From the NCBI GenBank assembly GCA_031263035.1, contig JAISGP010000151.1, positions 1 to 64,000 of the forward strand: 64,000 bases of DNA. The letters run 5' to 3'. Of the stretch, positions 1-8,701 are shown piece by piece. The notes under the pieces are model-generated. The model made no database searches and was not told the origin of the DNA. It saw only the letters and a list, made by a program, of their open reading frames with translations. The position numbers and the translations under genes are program-made. Source of the DNA: Lachnospiraceae bacterium (lineage in GTDB: Bacteria > Bacillota > Clostridia > Lachnospirales > Lachnospiraceae). Position 1 is the stretch's first letter; each line of letters opens with the position of its first letter.

Positions 1-126
1 AGGCAAAAAAGCTTCAAAATCTCCCTAAATTTCACCTCCGAAATTCGTGAACGGAAAATATACTTATTATTCATTGAAATTCATTCTCTTACAAAGATAT
101 TGAATCCCTTAAATTATCTTGAACCT
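1..126 (+). pseudogene. 3' end remnant of an IS1595-family insertion sequence
   Basis: The stretch ends in TTAAATTATCTTGAACCT, the same terminal sequence that closes the intact element at 15849-16586. The last codons before it read SLKLS-stop, like the end of that transposase (PLKLS-stop). An in-frame stop at 75-77 and poor similarity further upstream show that this is a decayed or truncated copy. It abuts the 3' end of the first phage-like gene. Confidence 0.6.
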
Positions 127-130
127 TAAC

Positions 131-445
131 TTATTTAATATTATTATTATATTTTTTAAATAGGTTTATGTTTGAAATATAATTTGAATAAAATTCTTCT
201 ATATTTTCTTTTAAACAATTTTCAAAAGCATCTATACTTGAACTTTTTTCTTCTCTGTTAAAGTCATTTTGATAAGAAATAATTATGTTTTCCAAATTAG
301 AATTCAAATTAATATCCTGAAGTTTATCTTCATAATATGATAGAAGTTTGATATTTATATCATCTAAGCTACTTTCATTGATGTGATAATATAACAAAAG
401 CATTCTAAAAAATAAATTAAAATCCGTGCCGTTATTAATTTTCAT
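131..445 (-). CDS. hypothetical protein, 104 aa
   Basis: I do not recognise this protein. It is an acidic, asparagine-rich, probably helical protein of 104 residues with no signal peptide or membrane segment. It is the last gene of a tightly packed leftward operon: its start overlaps the end of the upstream gene by 11 bases. The IS remnant begins only a few bases after its stop codon, so the natural C-terminus may have been lost. Confidence 0.6.
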   Translation of the reverse strand: MKINNGTDFNLFFRMLLLYYHINESSLDDINIKLLSYYEDKLQDINLNSNLENIIISYQNDFNREEKSSSIDAFENCLKENIEEFYSNYISNINLFKKYNNNIK

Positions 446-830
446 TATATTTTTCTATATTTTTTTTAATCAATTCCTTTTCATTTTTTGTGAAAATGTA
501 TATAGGCAATCCGTTTAAATCATCTGCAATTGTAAATCCAATAGGTTGATTATTTTCATTGAAATAAATTTCAGTTGTTTTAAATTCCATTCCATCTAAA
601 CGAAAATCTACATCTCCCACGAACCTTCCGTAATCAGAAAATATTCTATAACCTTCCCATTTTGGATCGAGAATTATTCTTTTAGCGGATTCAATTGTTT
701 CTGATGTTATCAGTTTAACATCGGATATATCATCTACAATTAGATATTGAGAATATAATTCATTTTTTTCAAGTAAACTATTATTATAATTGTAATCATA
801 ATAATATGGCTGATTTATTTCTTCGTTCAT
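435..830 (-). CDS. hypothetical protein, 131 aa
   Basis: Unknown protein with a Tyr/Asn-rich N-terminus followed by a mixed alpha/beta stretch. Its ATG overlaps the stop codon of the upstream gene in a TAATG arrangement, which suggests translational coupling. No catalytic motif is visible. Confidence 0.65.
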   Translation of the reverse strand: MNEEINQPYYYDYNYNNSLLEKNELYSQYLIVDDISDVKLITSETIESAKRIILDPKWEGYRIFSDYGRFVGDVDFRLDGMEFKTTEIYFNENNQPIGFTIADDLNGLPIYIFTKNEKELIKKNIEKYNEN

Positions 831-1798
831 TATTTTGCAATATATCTTTTAAAATTATGGGCAGTATTTATTACACTACCATGAAACTCTAACATTTCCA
901 GACGATTATTCCACGTAATCCAAAACAAACATTCCGGATTAGAATAATCCCAATAACTGCTAAATGATTTATTCAAATAGACTATTCTATCTTTACGTTT
1001 AACATAACAAGGATACTTGTATTCAGTATCTTTTTCATCTCGGAATGATAAAAAATCATTGTATCTTTCGACACGTTTCACATTACGACCATATACTCTT
1101 TTGGTAATAATATCCAATGCCGTTAACATTTTCGTTGGATTACGGGTCAAATGATTTACTTTACACATCCAGTTTATAATTTTGTTTTCATCTGATTCGG
1201 AGTAACTCCAGAGTAAATTGAAACTATTATCGACAATTGCTCTCTTTTCATCCCGTTGTTGTTTTAACGTTTCTAATATTTTCAACCCATTATTAGATTG
1301 AAATCTTCGTGGTTTACGTAAATTATAATGGTTAACATCATCATCATCCAATAATGACGTTTTTATAACACAATTGAATTTGACTTGTAAACCCATATCG
1401 TCAACAAAGAATAATATATCTAATACATTGAATATACACATTTTCAATTCTTCATTATATTTCGTTTTTAGAGTAAGGATATAATGACAAGGCTTGTTAT
1501 CATTATTCTCAACTATTTCCAAGTTTAACATTTTTACGTAAACTTTAGGTTCAATTTCGGTTGTATATATTTTCAAACATCTATTCAATATCACTTGTTT
1601 TTCAGATGTTTTTTCACATTTCCGAAAGTTGGAATACAACTCTGCTAACCTCAGGTCATGAAATATCCCTGAATTAGCTTTATTGAAATAAATGCTACCT
1701 ACAAACGGACTGCATTCATTCAACTGATGTTCATCATAAATAGCAGAGGCTATTCGTCTTTTGACCTGATTGTGCATCATTTCATTTACTAAATCCAT
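830..1798 (-). CDS. hypothetical protein, 322 aa
   Basis: Unrecognised 322-residue protein, basic in its C-terminal half (arginine- and lysine-rich around residues 170-275), so nucleic acid binding is possible but unproven. The start is supported by a pseudoknot-type leader directly upstream, and the stop overlaps the next gene. It is probably the first gene of a three-gene translationally coupled unit. Confidence 0.65.
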   Translation of the reverse strand: MDLVNEMMHNQVKRRIASAIYDEHQLNECSPFVGSIYFNKANSGIFHDLRLAELYSNFRKCEKTSEKQVILNRCLKIYTTEIEPKVYVKMLNLEIVENNDNKPCHYILTLKTKYNEELKMCIFNVLDILFFVDDMGLQVKFNCVIKTSLLDDDDVNHYNLRKPRRFQSNNGLKILETLKQQRDEKRAIVDNSFNLLWSYSESDENKIINWMCKVNHLTRNPTKMLTALDIITKRVYGRNVKRVERYNDFLSFRDEKDTEYKYPCYVKRKDRIVYLNKSFSSYWDYSNPECLFWITWNNRLEMLEFHGSVINTAHNFKRYIAK

Positions 1799-1838
1799 AA
1801 TTTTCTAGTTTTTAAACCGCTTGGTAGCGGTGGGTTAA
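1799..1838 (-). promoter_or_regulatory. pseudoknot-type leader, copy 1
   Basis: Read leftward, this is a stem ACCGC/GCGGT with a six-base loop, then TTTAAAAACTAGAAAATT and the ATG. Loop CTA can pair with TAG of the tail. This is the weakest member of a six-copy family of leaders (see 5098, 5908, 6441, 8702, 9447). Confidence 0.5.
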
Positions 1839-1855
1839 TTACTATTTTTAAATAT

Positions 1856-1972
1856 TTATGAATATCCTTTAAATTTTTCGTATATTCCGTCTAAGTCTAA
1901 TGGCAATATACCACCTATTCGGGTGTACCATTCCATAAATAATACGGCTTCTTTAAAATCGTTTGTTTTCAT
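1856..1972 (-). CDS. small hypothetical protein, 38 aa
   Basis: A 39-codon frame begins MKTNDFKEAV and ends KFKGYS. It fills the gap between the genes at 1977 and 1798 and has only four bases between it and the upstream stop. Amino-acid use is protein-like and acidic with aromatic residues. Function unknown. Confidence 0.5.
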   Translation of the reverse strand: MKTNDFKEAVLFMEWYTRIGGILPLDLDGIYEKFKGYS

Positions 1973-1976
1973 TGAA

Positions 1977-2282
1977 TTAAAAGTTATGAATTCTGTTTTC
2001 TATTATTTTGATTAGTTCTGAATCAAGAAACTCTTTCAAATTACTTCCAAGTTCACCATTTTTCGAAATCCCAACCCATAAGTTTCCATTATGGTACATC
2101 TCGTTAATCTCTTCTACGGTTTTTTTAATATCATCAAATCCCCATGATGATACTTCCCCCGGTGGATAGTTAAACGTATAATACAATATATCCTGTGATT
2201 TCATGAATATATCATCGAAATCCACCTCTTTTTCGTCAGCAAGCTTTTTTAATCTTGCAATTTCTTTTTCGTAATCAAACAT
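1977..2282 (-). CDS. hypothetical protein, 101 aa
   Basis: Unrecognised acidic 101-residue protein. It starts seven bases after the upstream DUF1281-like gene with an A-rich leader, so it is probably in the same transcript. No motif assigned. Confidence 0.6.
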   Translation of the reverse strand: MFDYEKEIARLKKLADEKEVDFDDIFMKSQDILYYTFNYPPGEVSSWGFDDIKKTVEEINEMYHNGNLWVGISKNGELGSNLKEFLDSELIKIIENRIHNF

Positions 2283-2289
2283 AATTTTT

Positions 2290-2970
2290 TTATTTTACAT
2301 TAGATAATGCTTCTTCCAAGGTTTCACCCAGGTAATTATATTCGTCTGGAATACAATCTGAATAATAACCTATTTTAAAGCCTTTATACGGACTTTCTAA
2401 CTTCCATATATATTCACTATCGTCCAACTCGATTTCTTCGATTTCTGGGCTATCCCATGCGTTAATTTGGGATAATTCTCCGTCTATCGATTCGTATTCT
2501 TCTCCAAATCCTGTTTCTTCTTCCCATTCATAGTTAAAATTCGGAAAATCTTCCGATAATTTTTCTATGATTTCGAGATTCAACGGCGACCATGCACTTT
2601 TGAATTGAATAAAATTATCATCATAAACTTCACAATCTACGTCGCCCCATTTGGTCCCATAATTGTGATTCTTCCAATCATACCAGCTTCTGAAGCCATA
2701 TGACCTTTCGTTTATGAAAGATTGTCTGGCTTCTTTAAAGTCAGTTTCGGTTAAGTCTCCGTTATATTCTTCGGGGACTTCTCCTGATTCGTCTTTTAGA
2801 ATTTTACGGGCAATTTGTATGCTCGACCCTTCTGTTATGTTGAGGGTGGAAGGCATGGGCAGGTAATGCTCACATATTCCAACCTCTTCGATATGTTTCA
2901 GTATCTCTTTTTGTTTTTCTGTTGCAACATCAGAATGAATCGAAATGTTACTGTAAACCCAGTTTGGCAT
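2290..2970 (-). CDS. DUF1281 (Api92/YubB ferredoxin-like) family protein
   Basis: The N-terminus MPNWVYSNISI and the central signature YGTKWGDVD followed by FKSAWSPL match the DUF1281 pattern: an MPNW start, a [FY]GTKW segment and an SAW-P segment. The family is found on plasmids and phages; its molecular function is not established. At 226 residues it has a near-normal length and an acidic C-terminal half. The family call is from motif recall; the role is unknown. Confidence 0.75.
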   Translation of the reverse strand: MPNWVYSNISIHSDVATEKQKEILKHIEEVGICEHYLPMPSTLNITEGSSIQIARKILKDESGEVPEEYNGDLTETDFKEARQSFINERSYGFRSWYDWKNHNYGTKWGDVDCEVYDDNFIQFKSAWSPLNLEIIEKLSEDFPNFNYEWEEETGFGEEYESIDGELSQINAWDSPEIEEIELDDSEYIWKLESPYKGFKIGYYSDCIPDEYNYLGETLEEALSNVK

Positions 2971-3172
2971 AACTACTATGTATTTTAATTTTGGATTTAA
3001 AATTTAAAATCTGACTTTTGTTAAAAATTTCCCATTGTGCCACGGCTTCTGCTTTTTCGATTGTATCAATCGTTGTGATGATTTCGTCGTTTTCATCTTC
3101 AGCTTCGCACCATGATGATACATCTTCTTCTGTATCGTATTCAAACTTAAGCGTTACTACTATTCTGCTCAT
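2948..3172 (-). CDS. hypothetical protein, 74 aa
   Basis: I chose the ATG at 3172 (MSRIVVTLKF) because it follows an A-rich leader and avoids overlap with the upstream peptidase gene; an in-frame ATG at 3205 is possible. A short beta-rich N-terminus is followed by an acidic segment. The 3' end overlaps the next gene by 23 bases. Confidence 0.5.
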   Translation of the reverse strand: MSRIVVTLKFEYDTEEDVSSWCEAEDENDEIITTIDTIEKAEAVAQWEIFNKSQILNFKSKIKIHSSYAKLGLQ

Positions 3173-3182
3173 TTTAATTTTT

Positions 3183-4247
3183 TTAAATATTGTTGAAATT
3201 TCCATTCGTATCGTAATAATATTCTTGTGATATTATATTATCATATATCATATCAATATCATCGTTTACTGTATAATAATAAAAATCATCGTTATCATCA
3301 TACAATTCTTCAGCTGAATTATACTCGTGGTTTGTAACTTCTGATATTATCGAATCAATATCAACAGATTCGCGATAATATTCTCCGTCCAAAACATAAT
3401 ATCCTTCTCCGTATAGAATCGGGAATTTTGTGTCTACGCAACGTTTATCAGTTGCTTTGCCGTTTTGAATATTATTTTTTAATATATCATCCACCGGATT
3501 TGGTGTATAATATGATTTGAATTTTTCTACAAAATCTATTCTAAATTTTGATAAAAATTCAATTGTCTTTTTCAAAACTTTCAAGTTAAGGTTTTCAAAA
3601 CGCGTATGTTCATTTTCATAACCCGCTGTAATATTGAAACCTCCGATATCTGTGGCTTCCATTAAAACGGAAATATCTGAATAAGACCCCTCCATTTCCA
3701 CAAAACCCGAATTTTGCAGATGTTTCGATAAACCTTTTGAAAGGTTATGTGAATAAGTTACGTAATTCAGAATACTTGACCCTTCATCTCTTCGTCTATC
3801 TATTTCTACGAATATGGACGTATTTTCTATTAATAATCGAATATAATCTTGATTCTCGACTATATTACTCGCTCCGATACATCCTTTTTCTTCATCAGTT
3901 GTAAAAAGAATGTTGAACTTTTCGGGAAACTTTTGATATAATCCGATAGCAGCAAATACACCTGCTCTATCATCGAAACCGGCAATTGTTTGATTACCTG
4001 ATTTATCGAAACCAGCCAGATTTCCGTCTGGCAAGTATCTAATATCAAATGGTGGCTGATGTGCCACGGTATCCAGATGGGCAACTAATGTTGCCTTCTT
4101 TCCGTCGTACAAATTGGATTTCAATAATATTCCTGAAATGTTATTGAATGCATCTTTTAACAAGATGCTTTCTGGAAAATCTAATTTAATCTTATCGATT
4201 AATTCGTCTTGTGTAAGTTTACACAATGTTTTTAATTTATTTATCAT
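3183..4247 (-). CDS. M20/M28/M42-type zinc aminopeptidase-like protein
   Basis: This is a predicted intracellular di-zinc exopeptidase. Metal-ligand motifs of the clan occur in order: LVAHLDTVAH (His and Asp, about residue 55), GFDDRAG (bridging Asp, about 92), TDEEKG (catalytic and ligand Glu pair, about 117), FVEIDRR (about 148) and NEHT (His, about 212). The C-terminal 100 residues are acidic and tyrosine-rich and look like an added tail. There is no signal peptide. Phages rarely carry this class; possible roles are processing of host or phage proteins or defence inhibition, both inference. Confidence 0.75.
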   Translation of the reverse strand: MINKLKTLCKLTQDELIDKIKLDFPESILLKDAFNNISGILLKSNLYDGKKATLVAHLDTVAHQPPFDIRYLPDGNLAGFDKSGNQTIAGFDDRAGVFAAIGLYQKFPEKFNILFTTDEEKGCIGASNIVENQDYIRLLIENTSIFVEIDRRRDEGSSILNYVTYSHNLSKGLSKHLQNSGFVEMEGSYSDISVLMEATDIGGFNITAGYENEHTRFENLNLKVLKKTIEFLSKFRIDFVEKFKSYYTPNPVDDILKNNIQNGKATDKRCVDTKFPILYGEGYYVLDGEYYRESVDIDSIISEVTNHEYNSAEELYDDNDDFYYYTVNDDIDMIYDNIISQEYYYDTNGNFNNI

Positions 4248-4272
4248 AATGTTTATTTTTTTATTTTACATA

Positions 4273-5097
4273 TTAATGGAAACAATCATCACAAATATAA
4301 GTATCTGTTAATTCTCTATAATGAACGTCCTCACTTCTGTCACCACACTCATTACATTCCTCGTACTTTTCTGGAATTTCGAAAACTTCCTCATCTCCTA
4401 ATTCAGTGGGTTCTTCACCCCCCGTCCAGTAAAACGCATAATTATTCTCAGGATTATAGTAACCATAAACGTTATTATAATTTTTTTCTAATAATCTGCC
4501 TCTGTGTAAATCGCTTCGATTTTTATTATTAATCGCTGCATACAGAAATGCGGATAATCGCGGTTCAGTTTTATTTTTAAACCTGTCCGTATACGGATAC
4601 ATTCCGTCTATAGCGAAAGCATCCGTATCAGTATTATACACATAAAATCTACCTACATGGTTTAGATTTGTGTCTAACACTATATATATTTTGTTTATCG
4701 GTCCGATAAATGCCGATATGTCATGGTGTATATCATCATGGTCTTCTAAGTAGTCATCTAAATTATCGTAATGGGTCGCATGACAGCTATTCTTGTTCAA
4801 ATCGTATTTGTCAAATATCATTTGGTTATCTGCATATTCGATATCAGAATATATCCGACTTGACGTACACGGATGTTCGGTTACATCTACTACAATATAA
4901 CCTCCTTTAACCAAATTCCAAACTTCGATTATTTCATTCTTTTTCGATTCGGAAGTGTCTTCCTTAAATTTCAGGAACTTGCTGGGCTTTTGTCCAGCTT
5001 TCATCTTGTTTAAGTCAATTCCTTCTAAATTCGCGAAATATTTCAAAATGTAAGTTTCGGAAACTACATATATTTTTTTACTATTGATTGCTATCAT
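4273..5097 (-). CDS. hypothetical protein with C-terminal zinc knuckle, 274 aa
   Basis: The last 27 residues hold two Cys pairs, CNEC at about 248-251 and CDDC at about 269-272, forming a probable single zinc knuckle. The body is acidic and Tyr/Asn/Asp-rich with an HDDIHH stretch, and resembles no family I know. A leader pseudoknot lies immediately upstream, so the gene is probably under the same post-transcriptional control as five neighbours. Confidence 0.6.
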   Translation of the reverse strand: MIAINSKKIYVVSETYILKYFANLEGIDLNKMKAGQKPSKFLKFKEDTSESKKNEIIEVWNLVKGGYIVVDVTEHPCTSSRIYSDIEYADNQMIFDKYDLNKNSCHATHYDNLDDYLEDHDDIHHDISAFIGPINKIYIVLDTNLNHVGRFYVYNTDTDAFAIDGMYPYTDRFKNKTEPRLSAFLYAAINNKNRSDLHRGRLLEKNYNNVYGYYNPENNYAFYWTGGEEPTELGDEEVFEIPEKYEECNECGDRSEDVHYRELTDTYICDDCFH

Positions 5098-5143
5098 AAA
5101 ATTTCCAGTTTTTTAAACCCGCTTTGCTGGCGGCGGGTTTTTA
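5098..5143 (-). promoter_or_regulatory. pseudoknot-type leader, copy 2
   Basis: Leftward reading: stem AACCCGC/GCGGGTT, loop CGCCAGCAAA, tail TTAAAAAACTGGAAATTTT, then ATG. Loop CCAG pairs with tail CTGG to give an H-type pseudoknot that ends about eight bases before the start codon. Confidence 0.7.
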
Positions 5144-5157
5144 ATTGTTAATTTATT

Positions 5158-5907
5158 TTATATAAAAGTTTCAATTTTAAAATTTGATTTAAAATTGGAA
5201 ATTATGATACGTCTTTCCCAATTTCTTTTTCTTTGAATTTGGTCATTTGTTTTTTCAGGCTTTTCGTATATGTGTAATTTTGAATTAATTTCGTATCTTT
5301 TTTTGATAATTCTCCTTAAGTCACATATATCAGAATTGATTTCGGTAATTTTGCTGTCTGCATTTTTGATATAACTTATTACTCTATCTTTGTATTTTAG
5401 TCCTATCATATTATATTCAAACGCGAAATTTAGCAATTTGACTAATTTTTTGACACGAATGTGTCTTTCGCGCAATTGAATATTTAATTTGTCTTTGTCT
5501 TTAAAATATTTTTTTCTGATATCATATATACTACGGAAAATATCACTTCTGTTACAGGATGTGTTAACACAAGCTGTATAATTATCGTCTACTTTAAAAT
5601 TAATTTCTAATTCAAAAGGATGATTGCTGCTATAATAATTTCGTTTGACCTTAACATAGTTGAGTGTTACATCACTCATATTTCTACAAAGATACTTTAC
5701 ATATCTAATCGAATCTTTAATGTTACGGTTTACCTCGACATTATTAAATGATAATGTTCGTGGTGGGGGTATTTTAAATACTTCCGATTTCAACTTTTTA
5801 TATGAAGCAATAAGTTGATTTGTAATATTTCTTAGTCTTGAATAGTAATCTGCATTACAGTAACTCATACTAGATTTGTAATTAGCCAATTCGCTTTGTA
5901 GTAACAT
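5158..5907 (-). CDS. hypothetical protein, 249 aa
   Basis: Unrecognised basic protein with long helical, probably coiled-coil segments at the N-terminus (1-45) and around residues 140-235. Its leader is unusually elaborate: a promoter, the structured RNA 5971-6100 and a pseudoknot precede the ATG. That control hints at a dosage-sensitive early function, which is inference. Confidence 0.6.
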   Translation of the reverse strand: MLLQSELANYKSSMSYCNADYYSRLRNITNQLIASYKKLKSEVFKIPPPRTLSFNNVEVNRNIKDSIRYVKYLCRNMSDVTLNYVKVKRNYYSSNHPFELEINFKVDDNYTACVNTSCNRSDIFRSIYDIRKKYFKDKDKLNIQLRERHIRVKKLVKLLNFAFEYNMIGLKYKDRVISYIKNADSKITEINSDICDLRRIIKKRYEINSKLHIYEKPEKTNDQIQRKRNWERRIIISNFKSNFKIETFI

Positions 5908-5948
5908 ATTTTTTCTGGTTTTTAAACCGCTTTGCCAGCCGCGGGGTT
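5908..5948 (-). promoter_or_regulatory. pseudoknot-type leader, copy 3
   Basis: Leftward reading: stem CCGC/GCGG, loop GGCTGGCAAA, tail TTTAAAAACCAGAAAAAAT, then ATG. Here the loop carries CTGG and the tail CCAG, the reverse of copy 2, so the pairing is kept with both strands swapped. Confidence 0.7.
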
Positions 5949-5970
5949 AAAAATTATTTATATTTTTTAG

Positions 5971-6100
5971 TTCGTGGGGGTCTTGTACACCCCAGACCAC
6001 AGAAGCCGTCATTCCCGACCGAACCTTTCGCCAGCCTTTTTCACTCGAGAGACCAGCTCGCTATGCACTGAGGTAGTATAACCTCACGTTCCGCATACTA
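5971..6100 (-). ncRNA. structured leader RNA, copy R1
   Basis: About 130 nt nearly identical in its central ~85 nt to 8774-8909. It has a 5' two-part hairpin (ATGC/GCAT enclosing TGAGGT/ACCTCA), a conserved core containing GTCTCTCGAGTGAAAAAGGC, and a 3' hairpin GGTCT/AGACC. A promoter -7 box lies immediately upstream. It sits at the 5' end of the leader of the 249-aa gene. It could be a riboswitch, a ribozyme or a phage-specific regulatory RNA; I cannot assign a family. Confidence 0.65.
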
Positions 6101-6108
6101 CAAATATA
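6101..6108 (-). promoter_or_regulatory. Bacteroidota -7 promoter box for R1
   Basis: Leftward TATATTTG fits the TAnnTTTG consensus. A TTG lies 16 bases upstream, slightly short of the usual spacing. Transcription would start at about 6097, the edge of the structured RNA. Confidence 0.5.
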
Positions 6109-6188
6109 TAAGATTAAACTCATACAATGTAAATTTTAACCTCATAAATTTTATATGACTTTCATCATGTTTGTTTTTAAGGTTTATT

Positions 6189-6440
6189 TTAAAAGGATGC
6201 TTTTTGACATCCCCCTTCGTTGAAAATATTTATAACTGTTTCGCGATTAAGAGTTTTAATCGCGAAACTTGAATACCTTGCCGCTGGTTGTAGGTTGTTT
6301 GGTAATTTTTGATATGGTTTCGGGTGTTTAACGCCCTCTAACTCAAACACCCTTTTTCTGCGGTCGAGAATCATATCCCTAATGGTGTCCAAATCAGTGT
6401 AATAATTTTCATACAGCGTTACAACTTTAATGTTTTTCAT
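6189..6440 (-). CDS. hypothetical protein, 83 aa
   Basis: Small basic protein with an RDMILDRRKRVFELEG segment and a C-terminal GGCQ. No family recognised. The start is supported by leader copy 4 directly upstream. Confidence 0.55.
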   Translation of the reverse strand: MKNIKVVTLYENYYTDLDTIRDMILDRRKRVFELEGVKHPKPYQKLPNNLQPAARYSSFAIKTLNRETVINIFNEGGCQKASF

Positions 6441-6485
6441 AATATTTCCAGTTTTTATTCTGCTTCGCTTGACGCAGGGTTAAAA
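6441..6485 (-). promoter_or_regulatory. pseudoknot-type leader, copy 4
   Basis: Leftward reading: stem CTGC/GCAG, loop GTCAAGCGAA, tail AATAAAAACTGGAAATATT, then ATG. Only a weak three-base loop-tail pairing (TCA with TGG) is possible, so the second helix is degenerate here. Confidence 0.5.
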
Positions 6486-6486
6486 A

Positions 6487-6912
6487 TTAATACCAAAGTA
6501 ATCTTTTAACATTTTTGTAAAAGATTATGCGGTTTATGGGTGGATTTGTATAATCCGGTATACCACGTTCGTTTGGAACGTATGGGTATATTTGAATTTT
6601 CCGTAATTCAGAAAGAAAAATCTTCCCCGACTGCCAGTTTCCCATACCTATTTTTTGGCTGTTTGTTCTTAGGCGCCAGTAGCACGAAGCCACAGACGTA
6701 CAGCCTTTCTCTATTGTTTTGTTTTGTTTATAGGATGTCCAATGAGCAGACATCCTTATGACAAATCGACCATTTTTATTTTCTCCATACCAATATATAG
6801 ACGATATTTTGCCGTCTCTATTGTATGAAATATAATCAGGTTTGCGGTTAGGTTTCTTACAACCTTTCCAAGTACCAATACTATTGTGATAAAAATTATC
6901 GAAAGTTATCAT
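6487..6912 (-). CDS. hypothetical protein, 141 aa
   Basis: A longer frame runs up to 7026 from a TTG. I prefer the ATG at 6912 (MITFDNFYHN) because an A-rich leader and a perfect 10-bp hairpin (6932-6968) lie just upstream, which would be odd inside a coding region. The protein is basic and Trp/Tyr-rich (YWYGENKNGRFVIRMSAHW). No family recognised. Confidence 0.55.
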   Translation of the reverse strand: MITFDNFYHNSIGTWKGCKKPNRKPDYISYNRDGKISSIYWYGENKNGRFVIRMSAHWTSYKQNKTIEKGCTSVASCYWRLRTNSQKIGMGNWQSGKIFLSELRKIQIYPYVPNERGIPDYTNPPINRIIFYKNVKRLLWY

Positions 6913-6931
6913 TTTTTGTAATATTATTAAA

Positions 6932-6968
6932 ATGTTTCTGTTTGCAGCTGCGCTGTGTACAGAAACAT
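6932..6968 (-). promoter_or_regulatory. leader hairpin
   Basis: Leftward ATGTTTCTGT pairs perfectly with ACAGAAACAT around a 17-base loop. It lies 20 bases before the preferred start of the 141-aa gene and may act like the pseudoknot leaders of neighbouring genes, though loop-tail pairing is not evident. Confidence 0.45.
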
Positions 6969-7026
6969 GTTTTTGAGGACTATTTGGTAACCTATATGTT
7001 CCCCAGATATTTGGCTTCAACCTCAA

Positions 7027-7946
7027 ATATCATCATATACCCAACTGATTTTTAGATTTTGGGAAAATCAGATAACCCAGTATAGCCTTTAAATTTTCGA
7101 ATAAGATTATAGAACAAAGGGCTATTTTCAAAATTCTCGGTTCTATTCTCTTTTAAAAAAGAGGTGGAGATTTATTATTATTTTTCATTAGATAAGTATT
7201 TAAATTATAGTAGTTATACAAAAACCGTGCCCAAAAAAGCCGCATTATCGGAAACGTATCCCAATCCAACAGAACATACACACCCCCTTCTCATATTATT
7301 TAGGGCATATATATATTCAAACATATCTTTGAATCTATATTCATATACCCAAATTACACCCCCACCCAGCCTTGATTTGGGGGGTTTGAGGTTTTTCCAA
7401 AAAATAGCAACCTATAAATCAATCACTTACAAGCTTTACCTAAAATTTACTTTAAGTAAAAAGTGATAATTTTGGTGTTATTTTCGCTATACATTATTAT
7501 ATGTATGATGTAAAATTTTGGTTATTTTTTAGATTTTTAATTTATTTTTCGGTTATTTTGAGTTAAGTTTCCGCTAATGCGGCTGGATTGCGAAATCCAT
7601 TTATCCACTCGGAACACATTTGCATAATTGGCAAATATCGTAGGCATAATGTTACAAATATCGCAACATTACATATATAAACCTAAATATTTCCAATTGT
7701 ACTTCATTCCGAACATCGTAAATTACGGATTTCGCAATAAAAAGTGGTATTTTGAGGGTATATTTTTTATACACCCCTGGATTTTTGATACCACTTTTAT
7801 ACAATCTATAATTAAACTCGAAATAGTTTATGAATTTCGTAATTTAATTTTCCTGCTTGTGCGTGTTATAAATATGACAAATCATATTTATTTTTGCATT
7901 TTTGCGTACTGTAATTCTTTTAATATAGGTTAATTTAGATAACCTT
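7027..7946. other. intergenic stretch without a convincing gene
   Basis: Rightward frames at 7164-7466 and 7628-7933 lack protein-like composition. The visible signals are the sigma-54-like site at 7218-7233 and a GC-rich short inverted repeat near 7575 (CCGC-TAAT-GCGG). The stretch from 7217 to 6913 would be a long leader of the 141-aa gene. Confidence 0.5.
7218..7233 (-). promoter_or_regulatory. sigma-54-like promoter site 1
   Basis: Leftward GGGCACG-GTTT-TTGT matches the -24/-12 pattern TGGCACG-N4-TTGC with correct GG-to-G(C) spacing; the -12 C is T. It would drive the 141-aa gene with a leader of about 290 nt. Confidence 0.45.
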
Positions 7947-7977
7947 GTTTTTTACTTGCAGTCTGGCTGCAAGTTTT
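7947..7977 (-). promoter_or_regulatory. degenerate leader-like hairpin
   Basis: Leftward CTTGCAG-CCAGA-CTGCAAG followed by TAAAAAAC has the stem, CCAG loop and A-run of the leader family, but the pairing tail is lost and no start codon follows. It may now act as a 3' hairpin for the small gene that ends at 7980. Confidence 0.35.
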
Positions 7978-7979
7978 AA

Positions 7980-8138
7980 TTATTTATATTTTTCGCGGCT
8001 TACGCATACAATACATTTAAATGAAATGTATATACATACAAAACTAAAGATTAAAATCCAGCTACTCTTGTGGTAAATTGCTAACACAAGCGGGAATACT
8101 GGTAAAATGAATGATAAAAATTGTATTAAGAGTTTCAT
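7980..8138 (-). CDS. small membrane protein, 52 aa
   Basis: The frame starts MKLLIQFLSF and has two hydrophobic segments (about residues 3-20 and 26-46) ending in a basic tail SREKYK. An A-rich leader precedes the ATG. Such two-helix phage proteins include holins and superinfection factors, but nothing specific identifies this one. Confidence 0.5.
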   Translation of the reverse strand: MKLLIQFLSFILPVFPLVLAIYHKSSWILIFSFVCIYISFKCIVCVSREKYK

Positions 8139-8221
8139 ATTTTTTTATTTATAATTCCATTTCCTACCGAAACTAAATTAAGTGAGTGTGGAAAGGAATA
8201 GTTAAAATTTTTTGGTCATAA

Positions 8222-8252
8222 AAAAACCTCTTACCGTATGATAAGAGGTTCA
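8222..8252 (-). terminator. intrinsic terminator after the 138-aa gene
   Basis: Leftward AACCTCTTA and TAAGAGGTT form a nine-base stem around an eight-base loop, followed by TTTTTTT. Confidence 0.75.
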
Positions 8253-8284
8253 AAAATCGCGGATAATTTTACCGCGGAGGATGA

Positions 8285-8701
8285 TTATTTTAATAATGGC
8301 GTCAATTCCCCTTTTATCAAGCCTTGTTCCGTAGCAACGGAAGTGGCTTGCTTATATATCGCCAGAATTTTCTTTGTATCTTTAGAACCTACAAGTTCCC
8401 AGTTTAATGGTAACTTGTAGGCTACCTTTTGTATTTCGCGGATTTGTTCCGCAAAAACAGAATCGATTTCGGCGGTAAGAAATTCCGCCGGGAACAGAAT
8501 TCTCGCAAATGCACGCACGTTATTCAAATCGCGGTAACTGATTACAGAACCAGATGGAAGTGTAATTTGCAAATTCTTTTTTTCAAGCCCAAATATTTGA
8601 ATGTGGGCATTTATCACTGTACGCACATTGCGCAAAGTGGTAGTGTTGTTTTTAAGCGAAATTACGATTTTTTCGCCGATTTTGATTGTCAAATTTTTCA
8701 T
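8285..8701 (-). CDS. hypothetical protein, 138 aa
   Basis: Unrecognised protein. Its start follows leader copy 5 and its end is followed by a terminator, so it is probably a monocistronic gene. The transcript would begin at the sigma-54-like sites near 9.06-9.17 kb and carry a three-way-junction element, structured RNA R2 and the pseudoknot, making its 5' leader longer than the gene. Confidence 0.6.
   Translation of the reverse strand: MKNLTIKIGEKIVISLKNNTTTLRNVRTVINAHIQIFGLEKKNLQITLPSGSVISYRDLNNVRAFARILFPAEFLTAEIDSVFAEQIREIQKVAYKLPLNWELVGSKDTKKILAIYKQATSVATEQGLIKGELTPLLK

Noticed and set aside
7164..7466. Rightward 100-aa ORF
   Set aside because: Low-complexity, no upstream signal, opposite to all neighbours, and crossed by a sigma-54-like site.
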